Assembly (NCBI GenBank): GCA_965226805.1 | Contig: CBDDDW010000029.1 | Span: 186,001 to 250,000 of the forward strand | Direction: 5' to 3' | DNA length: 64,000 nt | DNA from: CBDDDW01 sp965226805 | Lineage (GTDB): Bacteria; Chloroflexota; Dehalococcoidia; Lucifugimonadales; JAGWBF01 | Shown here: positions 42,553-51,638 of the stretch, one piece after another | How the letters are laid out: each line of letters opens with the position of its first letter | Position numbering within the stretch: position 1 is the first letter of the stretch | Program-made: the position numbers and the translations under genes | Notes under the pieces: model-generated | What the model was told of the DNA's origin: nothing | Databases searched by the model: none | Seen by the model: only the letters and a program-made list of their open reading frames with translations

Positions 42553-44505
42553 ATGAGGAATAGCTTCATATACTTACTGATCATAGTCGCTGTGGTGGCG
42601 ATCTTTTTCACCATGATAGGCAGCCTCGGTGGCACCGACGAGCGATCCTTCAGCGACGTGCTCGTTCTGGCCAGGGAAGACAGAATTCAGCTGATCGAAG
42701 TTCAGGGTGAGAAGCTGACCGTGATAACCCGGTCTGGCGAGAAATTCAAGAGCCGGGTGGGTAAAGATACTGATATCTTGCGGGTCTTTGAGGCCAAAGG
42801 AGTGGACGTGGCTTCGCTGCCGGGCGAGGGTGGCGTAAACGTCAGGTTCAGCGGCGGCGGCGGGCTCGGAAGCTTTTTCGGTATCCTCCTTAATTTCCTA
42901 CCCCTGATATTCTTCGGGGGCCTTATCTTCTTCATGATGCGCCAGGCGCAGGGCTCCAACAATCAGACACTGAGCTTCGGTAGAAGCCGGGCGCGCCTCT
43001 TCATGGTGAACAGACCTACCGTTACCTTTGCCGACGTGGCCGGGGTAGAGGAGGCCAAGACTGAGCTGCAAGAGGTCGTCGAGTTCCTCAAGTACCCGGA
43101 ACGCTATCTGGCGTTGGGGGCGCGTATCCCCAAGGGCGTCCTGCTGGTGGGACAGCCCGGCACCGGCAAGACCCTGCTTGCCCGGGCGGTCGCTGGAGAG
43201 TCCGGTGTGCCTTTCTTTACCATCAGCGGCAGCGAATTCGTCGAGATGTTCGTAGGGGTCGGCGCTGCCAGAGTCAGGGACCTGTTCGACCAGGCCAAGC
43301 GGAACTCTCCTTGCATCGTGTTCGTTGACGAGATTGACGCGGTAGGAAGGCACCGCGGGGCCGGTCTGGGAGGTGGCCACGACGAGCGCGAGCAGACCCT
43401 TAATCAGATTCTGGTAGAGATGGATGGCTTCGAAACGAACACCAACATCATAATCATCGCCGCCACCAACCGGCCCGATATCCTGGACCCGGCGTTACTG
43501 CGGCCCGGTCGGTTCGACCGGCGGGTGACGTTGGACCTTCCGGACATCAACGGGCGTCTGGCTATCCTGAAGGTACATTCCAGCGGCAAGCCGCTGGCAC
43601 AGGACGCCACCCTGGAGACCATCGCCAAGCAGACACCGGGCTTCAGCGGCGCCGATGTGGCCAACCTGGTAAACGAGGCCGCCCTGCTGGCGGCTCGGGG
43701 GGGCAAGAAGCTTATCGGCCTGATTGAGTTCGAGGAGTCCATCGACAGGGTCATCGCCGGCCCCGAGCGGAAGGGCCGCGTAATCAGCGCCAAGGAAAAG
43801 AATATGACGGCGTATCACGAGGCCGGCCACGCCCTGGTAGCCTGGAAGCTTCCTCATGCCGATCCTGTCCACAAGATCTCCATAGTCCCTCGAGGCGGAA
43901 TGGGGGGATATACGAGGCTCCTTCCCAAGGAAGACCGTTATCTGCTGACCAAGAACCAGTTCGACGACATGCTGGCAACGGCCCTGGGAGGCCGCATAGC
44001 CGAGGAGCTCATATTTACCGAGGTCACCACCGGCGCCAGCAACGACCTGGAGAATGCTACGCGCATTGCGTTACGCATGGTCAAACAATACGGAATGAGC
44101 GATCACCTGGGCCCTCGGACCTTTGGCCGCCGGGAGGAGCTGGTGTTTCTGGGCAGGGAGATCCACGAGGAGCGGGACTACAGTGACAAGATCGCCGAGG
44201 AGATAGACCAGGAGGTCAAGTCCTTCATTCATCACGCATATACCAGGGCGCAGGATATCCTCCTGGCCCACAAGGAAAAGCTAGTTGAGGTCGCTGAATA
44301 CTTGATTGAGCATGAATCCGTGGAAGGACCGGCGCTGGTGCGCCTGTTTGACGGCCACTCGGCCCAGGAGGCGGTGGCGCCCCAGCCGGAGCCATCGCCG
44401 TCTGCCTCCCCCGCCGCCATGCCAATTCCTCAATCTGTACCGAACCCTACAATGCCAAGCCACCACGGATCCAGTCCCGCTGAGGAAGCCGAAGCCGGTA
44501 GCTGA
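42553..44505 (+). CDS. ftsH: ATP-dependent zinc metalloprotease FtsH
   Basis: 650 residues. Two membrane helices (about 3-24 and 98-120) enclose a small external domain. The AAA module has the P-loop GQPGTGKT (about 200-207), Walker B CIVFVDEIDAVG and the second region of homology around TNRPDILDPALLRPGRFDRR. The peptidase has HEAGH (about 423-427) and a third zinc ligand near NDLENAT. It degrades misassembled membrane proteins and some short-lived regulators. A TTG at 42550 is a possible but less likely start. Its usual modulators HflK and HflC lie just downstream. Confidence 0.97.
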   Translation: MRNSFIYLLIIVAVVAIFFTMIGSLGGTDERSFSDVLVLAREDRIQLIEVQGEKLTVITRSGEKFKSRVGKDTDILRVFEAKGVDVASLPGEGGVNVRFSGGGGLGSFFGILLNFLPLIFFGGLIFFMMRQAQGSNNQTLSFGRSRARLFMVNRPTVTFADVAGVEEAKTELQEVVEFLKYPERYLALGARIPKGVLLVGQPGTGKTLLARAVAGESGVPFFTISGSEFVEMFVGVGAARVRDLFDQAKRNSPCIVFVDEIDAVGRHRGAGLGGGHDEREQTLNQILVEMDGFETNTNIIIIAATNRPDILDPALLRPGRFDRRVTLDLPDINGRLAILKVHSSGKPLAQDATLETIAKQTPGFSGADVANLVNEAALLAARGGKKLIGLIEFEESIDRVIAGPERKGRVISAKEKNMTAYHEAGHALVAWKLPHADPVHKISIVPRGGMGGYTRLLPKEDRYLLTKNQFDDMLATALGGRIAEELIFTEVTTGASNDLENATRIALRMVKQYGMSDHLGPRTFGRREELVFLGREIHEERDYSDKIAEEIDQEVKSFIHHAYTRAQDILLAHKEKLVEVAEYLIEHESVEGPALVRLFDGHSAQEAVAPQPEPSPSASPAAMPIPQSVPNPTMPSHHGSSPAEEAEAGS

Positions 44506-44659
44506 GGCCGCCTTAGGCGGGCCCAGAATGACACTTTTCTAGCGATGATTTAGCGGACTAAAGTCGACTCAGTACTGATACGCCCTGCTAGCGCTACGTG
44601 GCTTCAGCTCTATCTGCCCTCATCCGCTCCGGTTCCCGGCTCTCAGGAACGCTGAACGC

Positions 44660-44923
44660 TCACGTTTGGGCCTCCCCATCATCCAGGGGTAGCTGGCGAA
44701 AATAGATCCCCCACAGCTGCATTAGCTGTTTGACCCGAGGGTCTCCCAGGTCCGTCAACTCCCGGAGGAATCCGGCGAGGGCGTGGGCCGGCATATATTC
44801 CTCGGAGCAGACCCAGCTCTTCTCCGCCGGCACCATGTAAAGCAGACCGCTCTGGTGCATACAACTCACCTGGATACGGGTCATTCCGTCCCCATGTTTG
44901 ACGCTGAGGCCGTATTCAGCCAT
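44660..44923 (-). CDS. Small protein of unknown function
   Basis: 87 residues with a clear GGGAGG ribosome site seven bases before the ATG at 44923, so I take it as a gene. No family recognised. The first half has two Cys (VSCMHQSG and SWVCSEEYMP), the second half is helical (ALAGFLRELTDLGDPRVKQLMQLWG). It lies antisense between FtsH and HflK; a link to proteolysis is only positional. Confidence 0.6.
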   Translation of the reverse strand: MAEYGLSVKHGDGMTRIQVSCMHQSGLLYMVPAEKSWVCSEEYMPAHALAGFLRELTDLGDPRVKQLMQLWGIYFRQLPLDDGEAQT

Positions 44924-45480
44924 CAGAAGACCTCCCGTAGCTGGATCGCCAGACCCTCCGGCGAGGGGGATTCCAGGAGCCCTCGCGAAAAAGCGTGAGG
45001 GCTTCAGCAGGCGGAGAGGGCGTCTCCTCTCGCGTCAGTACGATTCGCTGTCCTTTAACCTAGGGTCTTAAGCAACCCGCCTGTAAGTTACCTTCTGTCA
45101 CCTGAACGGAGCGAAGGGTCTGACACGCCCCTTGAGATTCTTTCACTGTTCAGAGTGACACGTTCGCGGCAATGACCTTCTCATCCGTATCCAGGTTTAA
45201 ATACCCGCACATGGGGCTAAGTAGCTGCGAGTCTAATGCCCGCCCCCGGTACTGTCAACTCACGATCCCCGATTAAAGGGCGGGGTGCTGGGCCGGAACC
45301 CGGCGTCGCTACTCCAGGTTTGAGGAGCGCCCCCAGGGTCTAATCCCGAGAATGATGTGGCCTCCATATATATATATTGGCTTGCCTTTCGTGGTAAAAT
45401 CGAGTTTGCGTTCGATTTCGTCGGATAGTTTTCCAAGAATGAGAATCCGATGACGGCGCTATGTTTCCGAGAGAGTCAGT
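44924..45480. other. Intergenic with hairpins, no gene seen
   Basis: 557 bp between the small protein gene and hflK. It contains a stem AGCCCTC...GAGGGCT at about 44981-45005 that could serve as terminator, and the palindromic repeat at 45096-45160. The upstream part of hflK holds an AT run of about a dozen bases near 45365-45378. No convincing sigma-A promoter was found. Confidence 0.5.
45096..45160. repeat. Palindromic intergenic repeat
   Basis: The left arm TGTCACCTGAACGGAGCG faces a right arm whose complement begins TGTCACTCTGAACAGTG. The middle holds GAGATTCTTTCA, very like GAAGAATCT in the repeat near 29431-29519. Both are members of one palindromic family. Confidence 0.5.
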
Positions 45481-46602
45481 ATGTTCCAGCAGCCTAGAAG
45501 AGAACCCGAGATTGACTTCGAGCAGATCCTGAACAAGATTCGGGCTACCCTTGGTCGGTTTGGGGGTGGAGGTGGAAGCGACAGGGCTATCGGCTATATA
45601 ACCCTCGGGCTGCTGGGGCTGTCCATAATCCTCTGGCTGTCCACTGGCTTCTTCACCGTTGGCCCAGGAGAGCAGGCAGCCCTGCGCACCTTCGGAAAAT
45701 GCTGCACGTTCAAGGAGAAGGGCCTCAAGTGGTGGTGGCCTGCGCCAATTGGCACGCGCAACGTTGAATCCGTACGGGAGCGCCGGGAAATGAAGCTGGG
45801 TTTTAGCGAAGAAGGGCTCGTATCACCGTTAACCCTTCGGCAGGAAGCCCAGATGATCGCCGGGGACCTGAATATCGTAGATGTCCCTCTCGTGGTCCAG
45901 TACCGCATAAGCAACCTGGAGAACTATCTATTTAATGTGGCCGACCCCGGGGAGAAGATCATCGCCGGCCCCGGGGAGACCCCCGGAACTCGGGACATCC
46001 CCCCGGGCAGGCCGGAAGGACGCACTCTGAAAGACGCGACGGAGGCTGCGCTGCGCTTGGTCGTCGGTCAGAGCTCCATCGACGACGTCCTAACGGACGA
46101 CAAACCCCGGGTGCAGGAAGATACCAAAATCCTGCTCCAGGCGATTCTGGACAGCTACGAAGCTGGTATAGAGGTAATCGATGTACTGCTGCAGGAAGTG
46201 AAGCCACCGCAGCAGGTAAGAGACGCATTCGAAGAAGTCAACCGGGCCAGGCAGGAGCAGGAGACTATCATCAACCTGGCCCAGGCTTTCGAGCGGGACC
46301 TTATACCGAGGGCGCGAGGTGAAGCCGCCAAGATCATCCAGGAGGCCGAGGCCTTCAAGAGAGAGCGCATCGCCGCGGCGCAGGGCGAGGCGGGGCGCTT
46401 CCTTTCCATCCTGCGGGAATACCAAAAAGCTCCAGGCGTGACCCGCCAAAGACTCTATCTGGAGGCCATGGAGGAGATACTACCTAATATCTCCAAATTC
46501 GTGGTTTCCCCGGAGGCACAGGGGACCATTATCCTCAATCCTGGGGGCCAAATAGTGCCCGTTCCGAGTCCTACACAGCCTCCCCCAGCGAGTGGTGAGT
46601 AA
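45481..46602 (+). CDS. hflK: HflK-type SPFH/band 7 protein
   Basis: 373 residues. A Gly-rich cytoplasmic N-terminus is followed by one helix (about 38-56, GYITLGLLGLSIILWLSTGF), the SPFH domain (about 60-260) with FFTVGPGEQAALRTFG, and a coiled-coil tail (about 265-330, AAKIIQEAEAFKRERIAAAQG). HflK and HflC form a membrane cage around FtsH in E. coli. The order hflK-hflC with the ftsH gene upstream supports the same complex. Proline-rich end PSPTQPPPASGE. Confidence 0.9.
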   Translation: MFQQPRREPEIDFEQILNKIRATLGRFGGGGGSDRAIGYITLGLLGLSIILWLSTGFFTVGPGEQAALRTFGKCCTFKEKGLKWWWPAPIGTRNVESVRERREMKLGFSEEGLVSPLTLRQEAQMIAGDLNIVDVPLVVQYRISNLENYLFNVADPGEKIIAGPGETPGTRDIPPGRPEGRTLKDATEAALRLVVGQSSIDDVLTDDKPRVQEDTKILLQAILDSYEAGIEVIDVLLQEVKPPQQVRDAFEEVNRARQEQETIINLAQAFERDLIPRARGEAAKIIQEAEAFKRERIAAAQGEAGRFLSILREYQKAPGVTRQRLYLEAMEEILPNISKFVVSPEAQGTIILNPGGQIVPVPSPTQPPPASGE

Positions 46603-46629
46603 AGGAACTACGATGCGGAAGGCGTCATC

Positions 46630-48501
46630 GTGAGAATAGCGATAACCGTAGTAGGGGCAATCATCGTGATGCTCATATTTCTTGGGCCTGGGGCTCAAGG
46701 GGCTCTTTACACTGTGGACGAGACCCAGCTCGCGGTTATAACGCGGTTCGGTGAAATCCGCTCCATCCACACCAAGCCGGGACTGAAGGTCAAGGCCCCG
46801 TTCGTAGACTCGGTAAACAGGTTCGACAGGCGACTCCTGAGGATCGATACCAAACCCTCCACACTTAACGATATCGATAAGTTCAACCTCCTCATTGACG
46901 CCTACACCCGCTATCGAATCACCGACGTTGAGTTGTTCTTCGAGAACCTCAGGACCATATCGAACGCCGAGCAAAGAATAGGGAGCATCGTCTCCTCGAA
47001 CCTCAAAGAGGAGATAGCGCGACGGACGAGACAGGAGATCATCGGCGGCAGAACAATTGAGACGGAGGATGGGGAGAGATCTGTCGTCGCGACCAACACA
47101 CGGCAGGAGATATTGAGCACGGTTCTAGCGGCCGCCAACAGGGAGGTGGGCCCCAGCAGGAAGTACCTGCCGGTACCTATTGCCACCGGTCTGGGTATGC
47201 AGATCAGGCAGGACGAGGTATTCGAGATCGGGGAAGAGGACTTCATCGAGGTTGAGGAGGACCTGGCGGCGCAGGTTGATGATGATCTGGTGGTCACGCT
47301 CGGTGATAACTTGGGGGTCGTGCTCCTGGATGTGAGGATGAAACGCGCCGATTTTTCGGCGGATGTCCAGGATGATATCTTCAAGCGGATGCAGGCCGAG
47401 AGGGAACGCATCTCAAGGGAGACTCGGGCCCTTGGCGCGGAGCAGGATGCAAAGATCAGGGCGGAGGTGAATAAGGATAGGGCGATCATCCTGGCTGATG
47501 CCCAGAAACAAGCAAATCTAACCAAGGGTGAAGGCGAGGCTAAAGCTGTCGAAATCTTTGCCGAGGCCCTTCAGCAGGACCCGGAGTTTTTCGCCTTCCA
47601 ACGAAGCCTGGAAGCCTATAAGAAGTTCCTTGCCACCAACAGTACGGTTGTACTTTCCTCTGAGTCGCAGCTGTTCTCGGTGCTTCAAAGCACAGACCAG
47701 ATTCCCGTCGAGACGCTAACGGCCCTGGTGGGACCCATTGAGAGCATGTCGGGTAACGTGTGGACCGTAGGGGGGAAGACGGTCACCATCAGTGGAGCAA
47801 CTATCGTCAACTTCCCATCTGCCCCTGACATTGGCTTGACCGTCTTCGCGAAGGGCAACGAGCGGGACGACGGCACATTGGAGGCGTCTCAGGTTACCGA
47901 GGGGATGAGCGGGGTCCTAGAGCGGATCTCGTTGGCCCGGATGACCCTGGACGATCAGATTGTTGTCACGAATAGCGCCACGGATATCCTAGTCGATCCT
48001 ACAATGGTGGCCACGGTCTATGTGGAAGGACAATTTGTGGGGAAAGAGCTTGTTGCTACGCAGATCACCGAGGGCCTCAGGGGTACGCTGGAGTCGACCG
48101 GGGATACCACGTGGACCGTGGACATCACCGATTTTTCAGTCAACGACAACACCGAGATAGGTGAGGGCGCCGATCAGCCCGGCGGCGACGTGCTGGTGGC
48201 CGTCCGACGTCGGAGTGACGACTCCCTCGTAGCCCTGAAGATCTTCCTCCAGCCGCCAGCCGGTGGGGCCGAGCAGGAGGCGTCGCAACCCGCTGACCCG
48301 ACGGTGAGGCTGGTAGGAGCGGTAGAATCATTCATCCACGAGTGGAAGATCCGTGGTAGCAGCCTGGTCGCCATCGTAGATGAGAACACCAACGTGCAGC
48401 TGGGTGCCGACCAGGTGGGCTTGTCAGTCTTGATAGGGTTTGAGCGGCAGAACGACGGTTCAATCCTGGCTCTGGAAGCCAGGATTGAACCTAGAGGGTG
48501 A
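46630..48501 (+). CDS. hflC: HflC fused to DUF5666-like beta modules
   Basis: 623 residues, about twice the usual HflC. Residues 1-340 are a normal HflC: N-terminal helix, SPFH domain starting TVDETQLAVITRFGEIRS, and a coiled coil with ERISRETRALGAEQDAKIR. From about 362 onward there are four modules of 55-75 residues resembling DUF5666 (GNVWTVGGKTVTISGATIV; RMTLDDQIVVTNSATDILV; TWTVDITDFSVNDNTEIGE; and a last one ending LEARIEPRG). If topology follows HflC, these modules lie on the outer face. The start is GTG 46630 with GGAAGG upstream. The fusion is unusual; its purpose is unknown. Confidence 0.9.
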   Translation: MRIAITVVGAIIVMLIFLGPGAQGALYTVDETQLAVITRFGEIRSIHTKPGLKVKAPFVDSVNRFDRRLLRIDTKPSTLNDIDKFNLLIDAYTRYRITDVELFFENLRTISNAEQRIGSIVSSNLKEEIARRTRQEIIGGRTIETEDGERSVVATNTRQEILSTVLAAANREVGPSRKYLPVPIATGLGMQIRQDEVFEIGEEDFIEVEEDLAAQVDDDLVVTLGDNLGVVLLDVRMKRADFSADVQDDIFKRMQAERERISRETRALGAEQDAKIRAEVNKDRAIILADAQKQANLTKGEGEAKAVEIFAEALQQDPEFFAFQRSLEAYKKFLATNSTVVLSSESQLFSVLQSTDQIPVETLTALVGPIESMSGNVWTVGGKTVTISGATIVNFPSAPDIGLTVFAKGNERDDGTLEASQVTEGMSGVLERISLARMTLDDQIVVTNSATDILVDPTMVATVYVEGQFVGKELVATQITEGLRGTLESTGDTTWTVDITDFSVNDNTEIGEGADQPGGDVLVAVRRRSDDSLVALKIFLQPPAGGAEQEASQPADPTVRLVGAVESFIHEWKIRGSSLVAIVDENTNVQLGADQVGLSVLIGFERQNDGSILALEARIEPRG

Positions 48502-48506
48502 CCAGG

Positions 48507-48800
48507 CTATCCCTTGATTACCCCCAGCGGTCTCATACGCGCCACTTTTTTGCACAGCCCCGCGTTGTGGCACACATCCACGACGACGTCCGCCGCGTCC
48601 TTGTAGTCGACAGAAGCCTCCTAGGCCCGCAACCCCCAGCCTCCATGGGCCTTGACAAGAATACTCTGGTCCCGAAGTCTCCCCTGGATATCCTGGCTTT
48701 TCAACATACGTCTGGCGGCGCCACGGCTTTCCGTTCGGCCGGCCCCATCGCAGGTAGACCCGAAGCTGCCGTCTCCCTGTTGCACGTCCCAGACCAGCGG
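48507..48800 (-). pseudogene. rtcB: RtcB (RNA ligase) C-terminal remnant
   Basis: Read on the minus strand, the last 33 codons give YKDAADVVVDVCHNAGLCKK, then VARMRPLGVIKG and a stop at 48507, the unmistakable C-terminus of RtcB. In front, in the same frame, are LVWDVQQGDGSFGSTCDGAG (FGSTCHGAGR in RtcB) and a segment with an in-frame TAG in place of a Glu codon; stops appear again farther upstream. The catalytic metal His of the CHGAG block is changed to Asp. Only about 100 codons remain, so this is a dead fragment of a gene for RNA repair or tRNA ligation. Confidence 0.85.
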
Positions 48801-48943
48801 CTCTCGTCATCACCTGTTCCAGAGTGCTCAATTATCTTGTACCACCCCATATCCGCTGAATAAAATAGCAGAGACGCGTTCGGGCGCAGGTGCTGAACTC
48901 CTACTCGGGAAATCAGACCCAGGTTTGAAAGCCTCCAATGCTA

Positions 48944-48973
48944 TTGACAGGCGCCGAAATATCGGCCTATAAT
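48944..48973 (+). promoter_or_regulatory. Consensus promoter of the pyrG operon
   Basis: TTGACA (48944-48949, perfect), 18-bp spacer, TATAAT (48968-48973, perfect). It is the strongest promoter seen in this window. The leader to pyrG at 49091 is about 110 bases. Confidence 0.75.
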
Positions 48974-49090
48974 CGGAATGAAGAATCCACAAGGCGGTGG
49001 CACAGTTTCCGCAGCCGCGCCGGTTTGACCCTCACTTATTCTTCCGTTACCAACCGTGACTCCTCGTGGTAAAGGTACGTTTGCTCATAC

Positions 49091-50734
49091 ATGAGTGCTA
49101 GATATATCTTCGTCACCGGTGGGGTTGTGAGTTCCGTCGGTAAGGGGATCAGCGTCGCAGCCATCGGACGTATCCTCAAAGGACGAGGCATCTCTGTCTC
49201 AGTTATGAAGTTGGACCCCTATCTTAACGTGGACCCCGGAACCATGTCCCCCTACCAACACGGGGAGGTTTTCGTCACAAGGGACGGTGGGGAGACGGAC
49301 ATGGACCTGGGGCACTACGAGCGATTTATAGACTTGGAGCTTACCCGGTCATCTAACCTCACTGCGGGGCAGGTGTATCTTACCCTGCTTGGTAAAGAGC
49401 GAAAAGGAGATTTCCTTGGAGGGACCATACAGGCGGTCCCCCACGTTACGAATGAGATCAAAGCGCACATGAAGGGGTTGGCAGAGGAGTCGGGCGCGGA
49501 GGTGATAGTTGTGGAGGTTGGGGGCACGGTCGGGGACATAGAGGGCCTGCCCTTTATCGAAGCGATACGCCAGATGCGCAACGAGGTGGGCAGGGATAAC
49601 GTACTCTATATCCATATCACACTGCTTCCCCACATGTCGGCTACAGGCGAGCTCAAAACCAAGCCCACTCAGCACAGCGTAAAAGAGCTAAGGAGCATAG
49701 GCATTCAGCCCGACGCGATCATTTGCCGCAGCGACTATCCCATATCGCCCTCCATCAAGGACAAGATCTCCCTCTTCTGCGACGTGCCCAAGGATGCAGT
49801 TATCCCGCTGATTACCGTGCCCGGAGTATACGAGGTTCCTCTGATCCTGGAAGAGTACGCGCTTGGGGACCTGTTGGTCAGATCGCTGGGATTGCCTGAC
49901 TATGGCAGGGACCTGTCGGACTGGGCCTCTATGGTGGAGCGGATGAACCAGCCGAAAGAGACGCTGCCCATCGCGTTGGTGGGTAAGTATGTGGAGCTGC
50001 CCGACTCCTACATCTCCGTGAAGGAAGCTCTGAAGCATGCCGGCCTGTTCCACGACCGGGATATCGACATACAGTGGATACACTCGGAGCAAATTGAAGC
50101 GGAGGGACCTGACTCCCTCCTAAAGAGCGCCTGCGGTATCGTGGTGCCCGGAGGATTCGGCCCTCGCGGAGTGGAGGGGATGATACAGACGGCACGCTAC
50201 GCGCGTCAGCACGAAATACCTTACCTTGGCCTGTGCTTGGGCCTTCAGGTTCTGGTGGTCCAACACGCGAGAGATGTGCTCGGCCTGGAGTCGGCCAACT
50301 CCTCGGAGATAGACCCCAGTACGTCGGACCCCGTGATAGATATAATGCCCGAGCAGCTTTCCATAGTCGATAAGGGAGGCACGATGCGGCTGGGCGTGTA
50401 TCCCTGTCGCATGCAAGAGGGCACACTGGCTCATAGGATATACGGTCAGGACCTGGTTTACGAACGGCACAGGCACCGCTTCGAGCTCAACAACGCGTAT
50501 CGTGAGGCACTGGAAAATACAGGACTTCTTGCAGGCGGTGTCTCGCCAGATGGCAAGCTGGTTGAGATTGTCGAGTTGGAGGGCCACCCCTTTATGGTTG
50601 GTGTGCAATTTCACCCGGAGTTCCTATCCAGACCCAACCACCCCCACCCGCTTTTCAGGGAATTCATCGGCACCGCCAAGGCAACGTTGAGAGAAGGCGC
50701 TCAGCCCGCCCTGCCTATGGAATCGCTGACATGA
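49091..50734 (+). CDS. pyrG: CTP synthase
   Basis: 547 residues. The N-terminal synthase domain opens with the P-loop-like FVTGGVVSSVGKGISVAAIG and has the family blocks LDPYLNVDPGTMSPYQHGEV and EVGGTVGDIEGLPFIEAIRQ. The C-terminal class I glutaminase has CGIVVPGGFGPRG, the catalytic Cys in PYLGLCLGLQVL (about 381), and the His/Glu of QFHPEF. It makes CTP from UTP, ATP and glutamine. First of a same-strand group with the transaldolase-like gene and rho. Confidence 0.98.
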   Translation: MSARYIFVTGGVVSSVGKGISVAAIGRILKGRGISVSVMKLDPYLNVDPGTMSPYQHGEVFVTRDGGETDMDLGHYERFIDLELTRSSNLTAGQVYLTLLGKERKGDFLGGTIQAVPHVTNEIKAHMKGLAEESGAEVIVVEVGGTVGDIEGLPFIEAIRQMRNEVGRDNVLYIHITLLPHMSATGELKTKPTQHSVKELRSIGIQPDAIICRSDYPISPSIKDKISLFCDVPKDAVIPLITVPGVYEVPLILEEYALGDLLVRSLGLPDYGRDLSDWASMVERMNQPKETLPIALVGKYVELPDSYISVKEALKHAGLFHDRDIDIQWIHSEQIEAEGPDSLLKSACGIVVPGGFGPRGVEGMIQTARYARQHEIPYLGLCLGLQVLVVQHARDVLGLESANSSEIDPSTSDPVIDIMPEQLSIVDKGGTMRLGVYPCRMQEGTLAHRIYGQDLVYERHRHRFELNNAYREALENTGLLAGGVSPDGKLVEIVELEGHPFMVGVQFHPEFLSRPNHPHPLFREFIGTAKATLREGAQPALPMESLT

Positions 50735-50881
50735 CGACCAGCAATAAATAGTAAGCTGCCCTGCCATATCATGCCACTGCCATCGACTGCTAGTGGGCTC
50801 TGACTGACATCACTTTTACTACTAGACCGATAACCAGCTTTCAATCTGAGTTTCTTACCTTAATTCTCAAGAGGTGCTGGA

Positions 50882-51538
50882 ATGGAACTGTTTCTGGATA
50901 CAGCCAACATCGATGAGATCCGTCAAGGGGCCCGGCTGGGCGTATTGACTGGGATTACGACGAACCCTTCGCTGGCAGCCAAGGAGGGTATCGGGAAACC
51001 CGAGGACTATAAGTCAGCCGTGGAGGAAATCGCCCGCATAATAGACGGTCCGATTTCCGTAGAGGTGGTCAGCTCTGACGTAGAGGGAATGATCACCGAG
51101 GGCCGGGACATCGCCGGGTGGATACCGAACCCCTGGGTCAAGCTCCCCAGCATACCGGCGGGGTTCGAGGCGATGGCCGTCCTGACGAAAGACGGCATCA
51201 ACGTGAACCAGACCCTGTGCTTCTCGGTTAATCAGGCCCTCATGGGAGCGCACGCCGGGGCCACCGTAGTCAGCTCCTTCGTGGGCCGGCTGGACGACGC
51301 GGGCAACGATGGTATGGAAGTAGTGGAGGATATCGCCACCGTCTTCAAGCGTTACGGCATAAAAACCAAGGTTCTGGCCGCCAGCATACGCCACCCCATG
51401 CATTGCGTGGCCGCGGCCAAGGCGGGCGCCGACATCTCCACCATACCTTTTAAAGTCCTGATGCAGATGATGGACCACCCGCTAACGGATGTGGGGCAAG
51501 CTCGATTCCTGAAGGACTGGCAGCGCGCATCTTCGTGA
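50882..51538 (+). CDS. fsa: Fructose-6-phosphate aldolase / transaldolase-like protein
   Basis: 218 residues, the short transaldolase type. MELFLDTANIDEI starts the barrel; TGITTNPSLAAKEG is the phosphate-side block; the Schiff-base Lys is in PWVKLPSIPAG (about 87); AASIRHPMHCVAAAKAGADI and IPFKVLMQMMDHPLTD end the chain. Both FSA and small transaldolases have this length, and the sequence does not separate them. The place between pyrG and rho matches the Bacillus arrangement. Confidence 0.9.
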   Translation: MELFLDTANIDEIRQGARLGVLTGITTNPSLAAKEGIGKPEDYKSAVEEIARIIDGPISVEVVSSDVEGMITEGRDIAGWIPNPWVKLPSIPAGFEAMAVLTKDGINVNQTLCFSVNQALMGAHAGATVVSSFVGRLDDAGNDGMEVVEDIATVFKRYGIKTKVLAASIRHPMHCVAAAKAGADISTIPFKVLMQMMDHPLTDVGQARFLKDWQRASS

Positions 51539-51638
51539 CGCCTCCGAATTGTAAAGGTATACCTACGCCATCAGATCAGATCAGACCAATCTATCGCCTC
51601 TGGCAGACTCACAACTTATCTATTAAGAGGAGACACCT

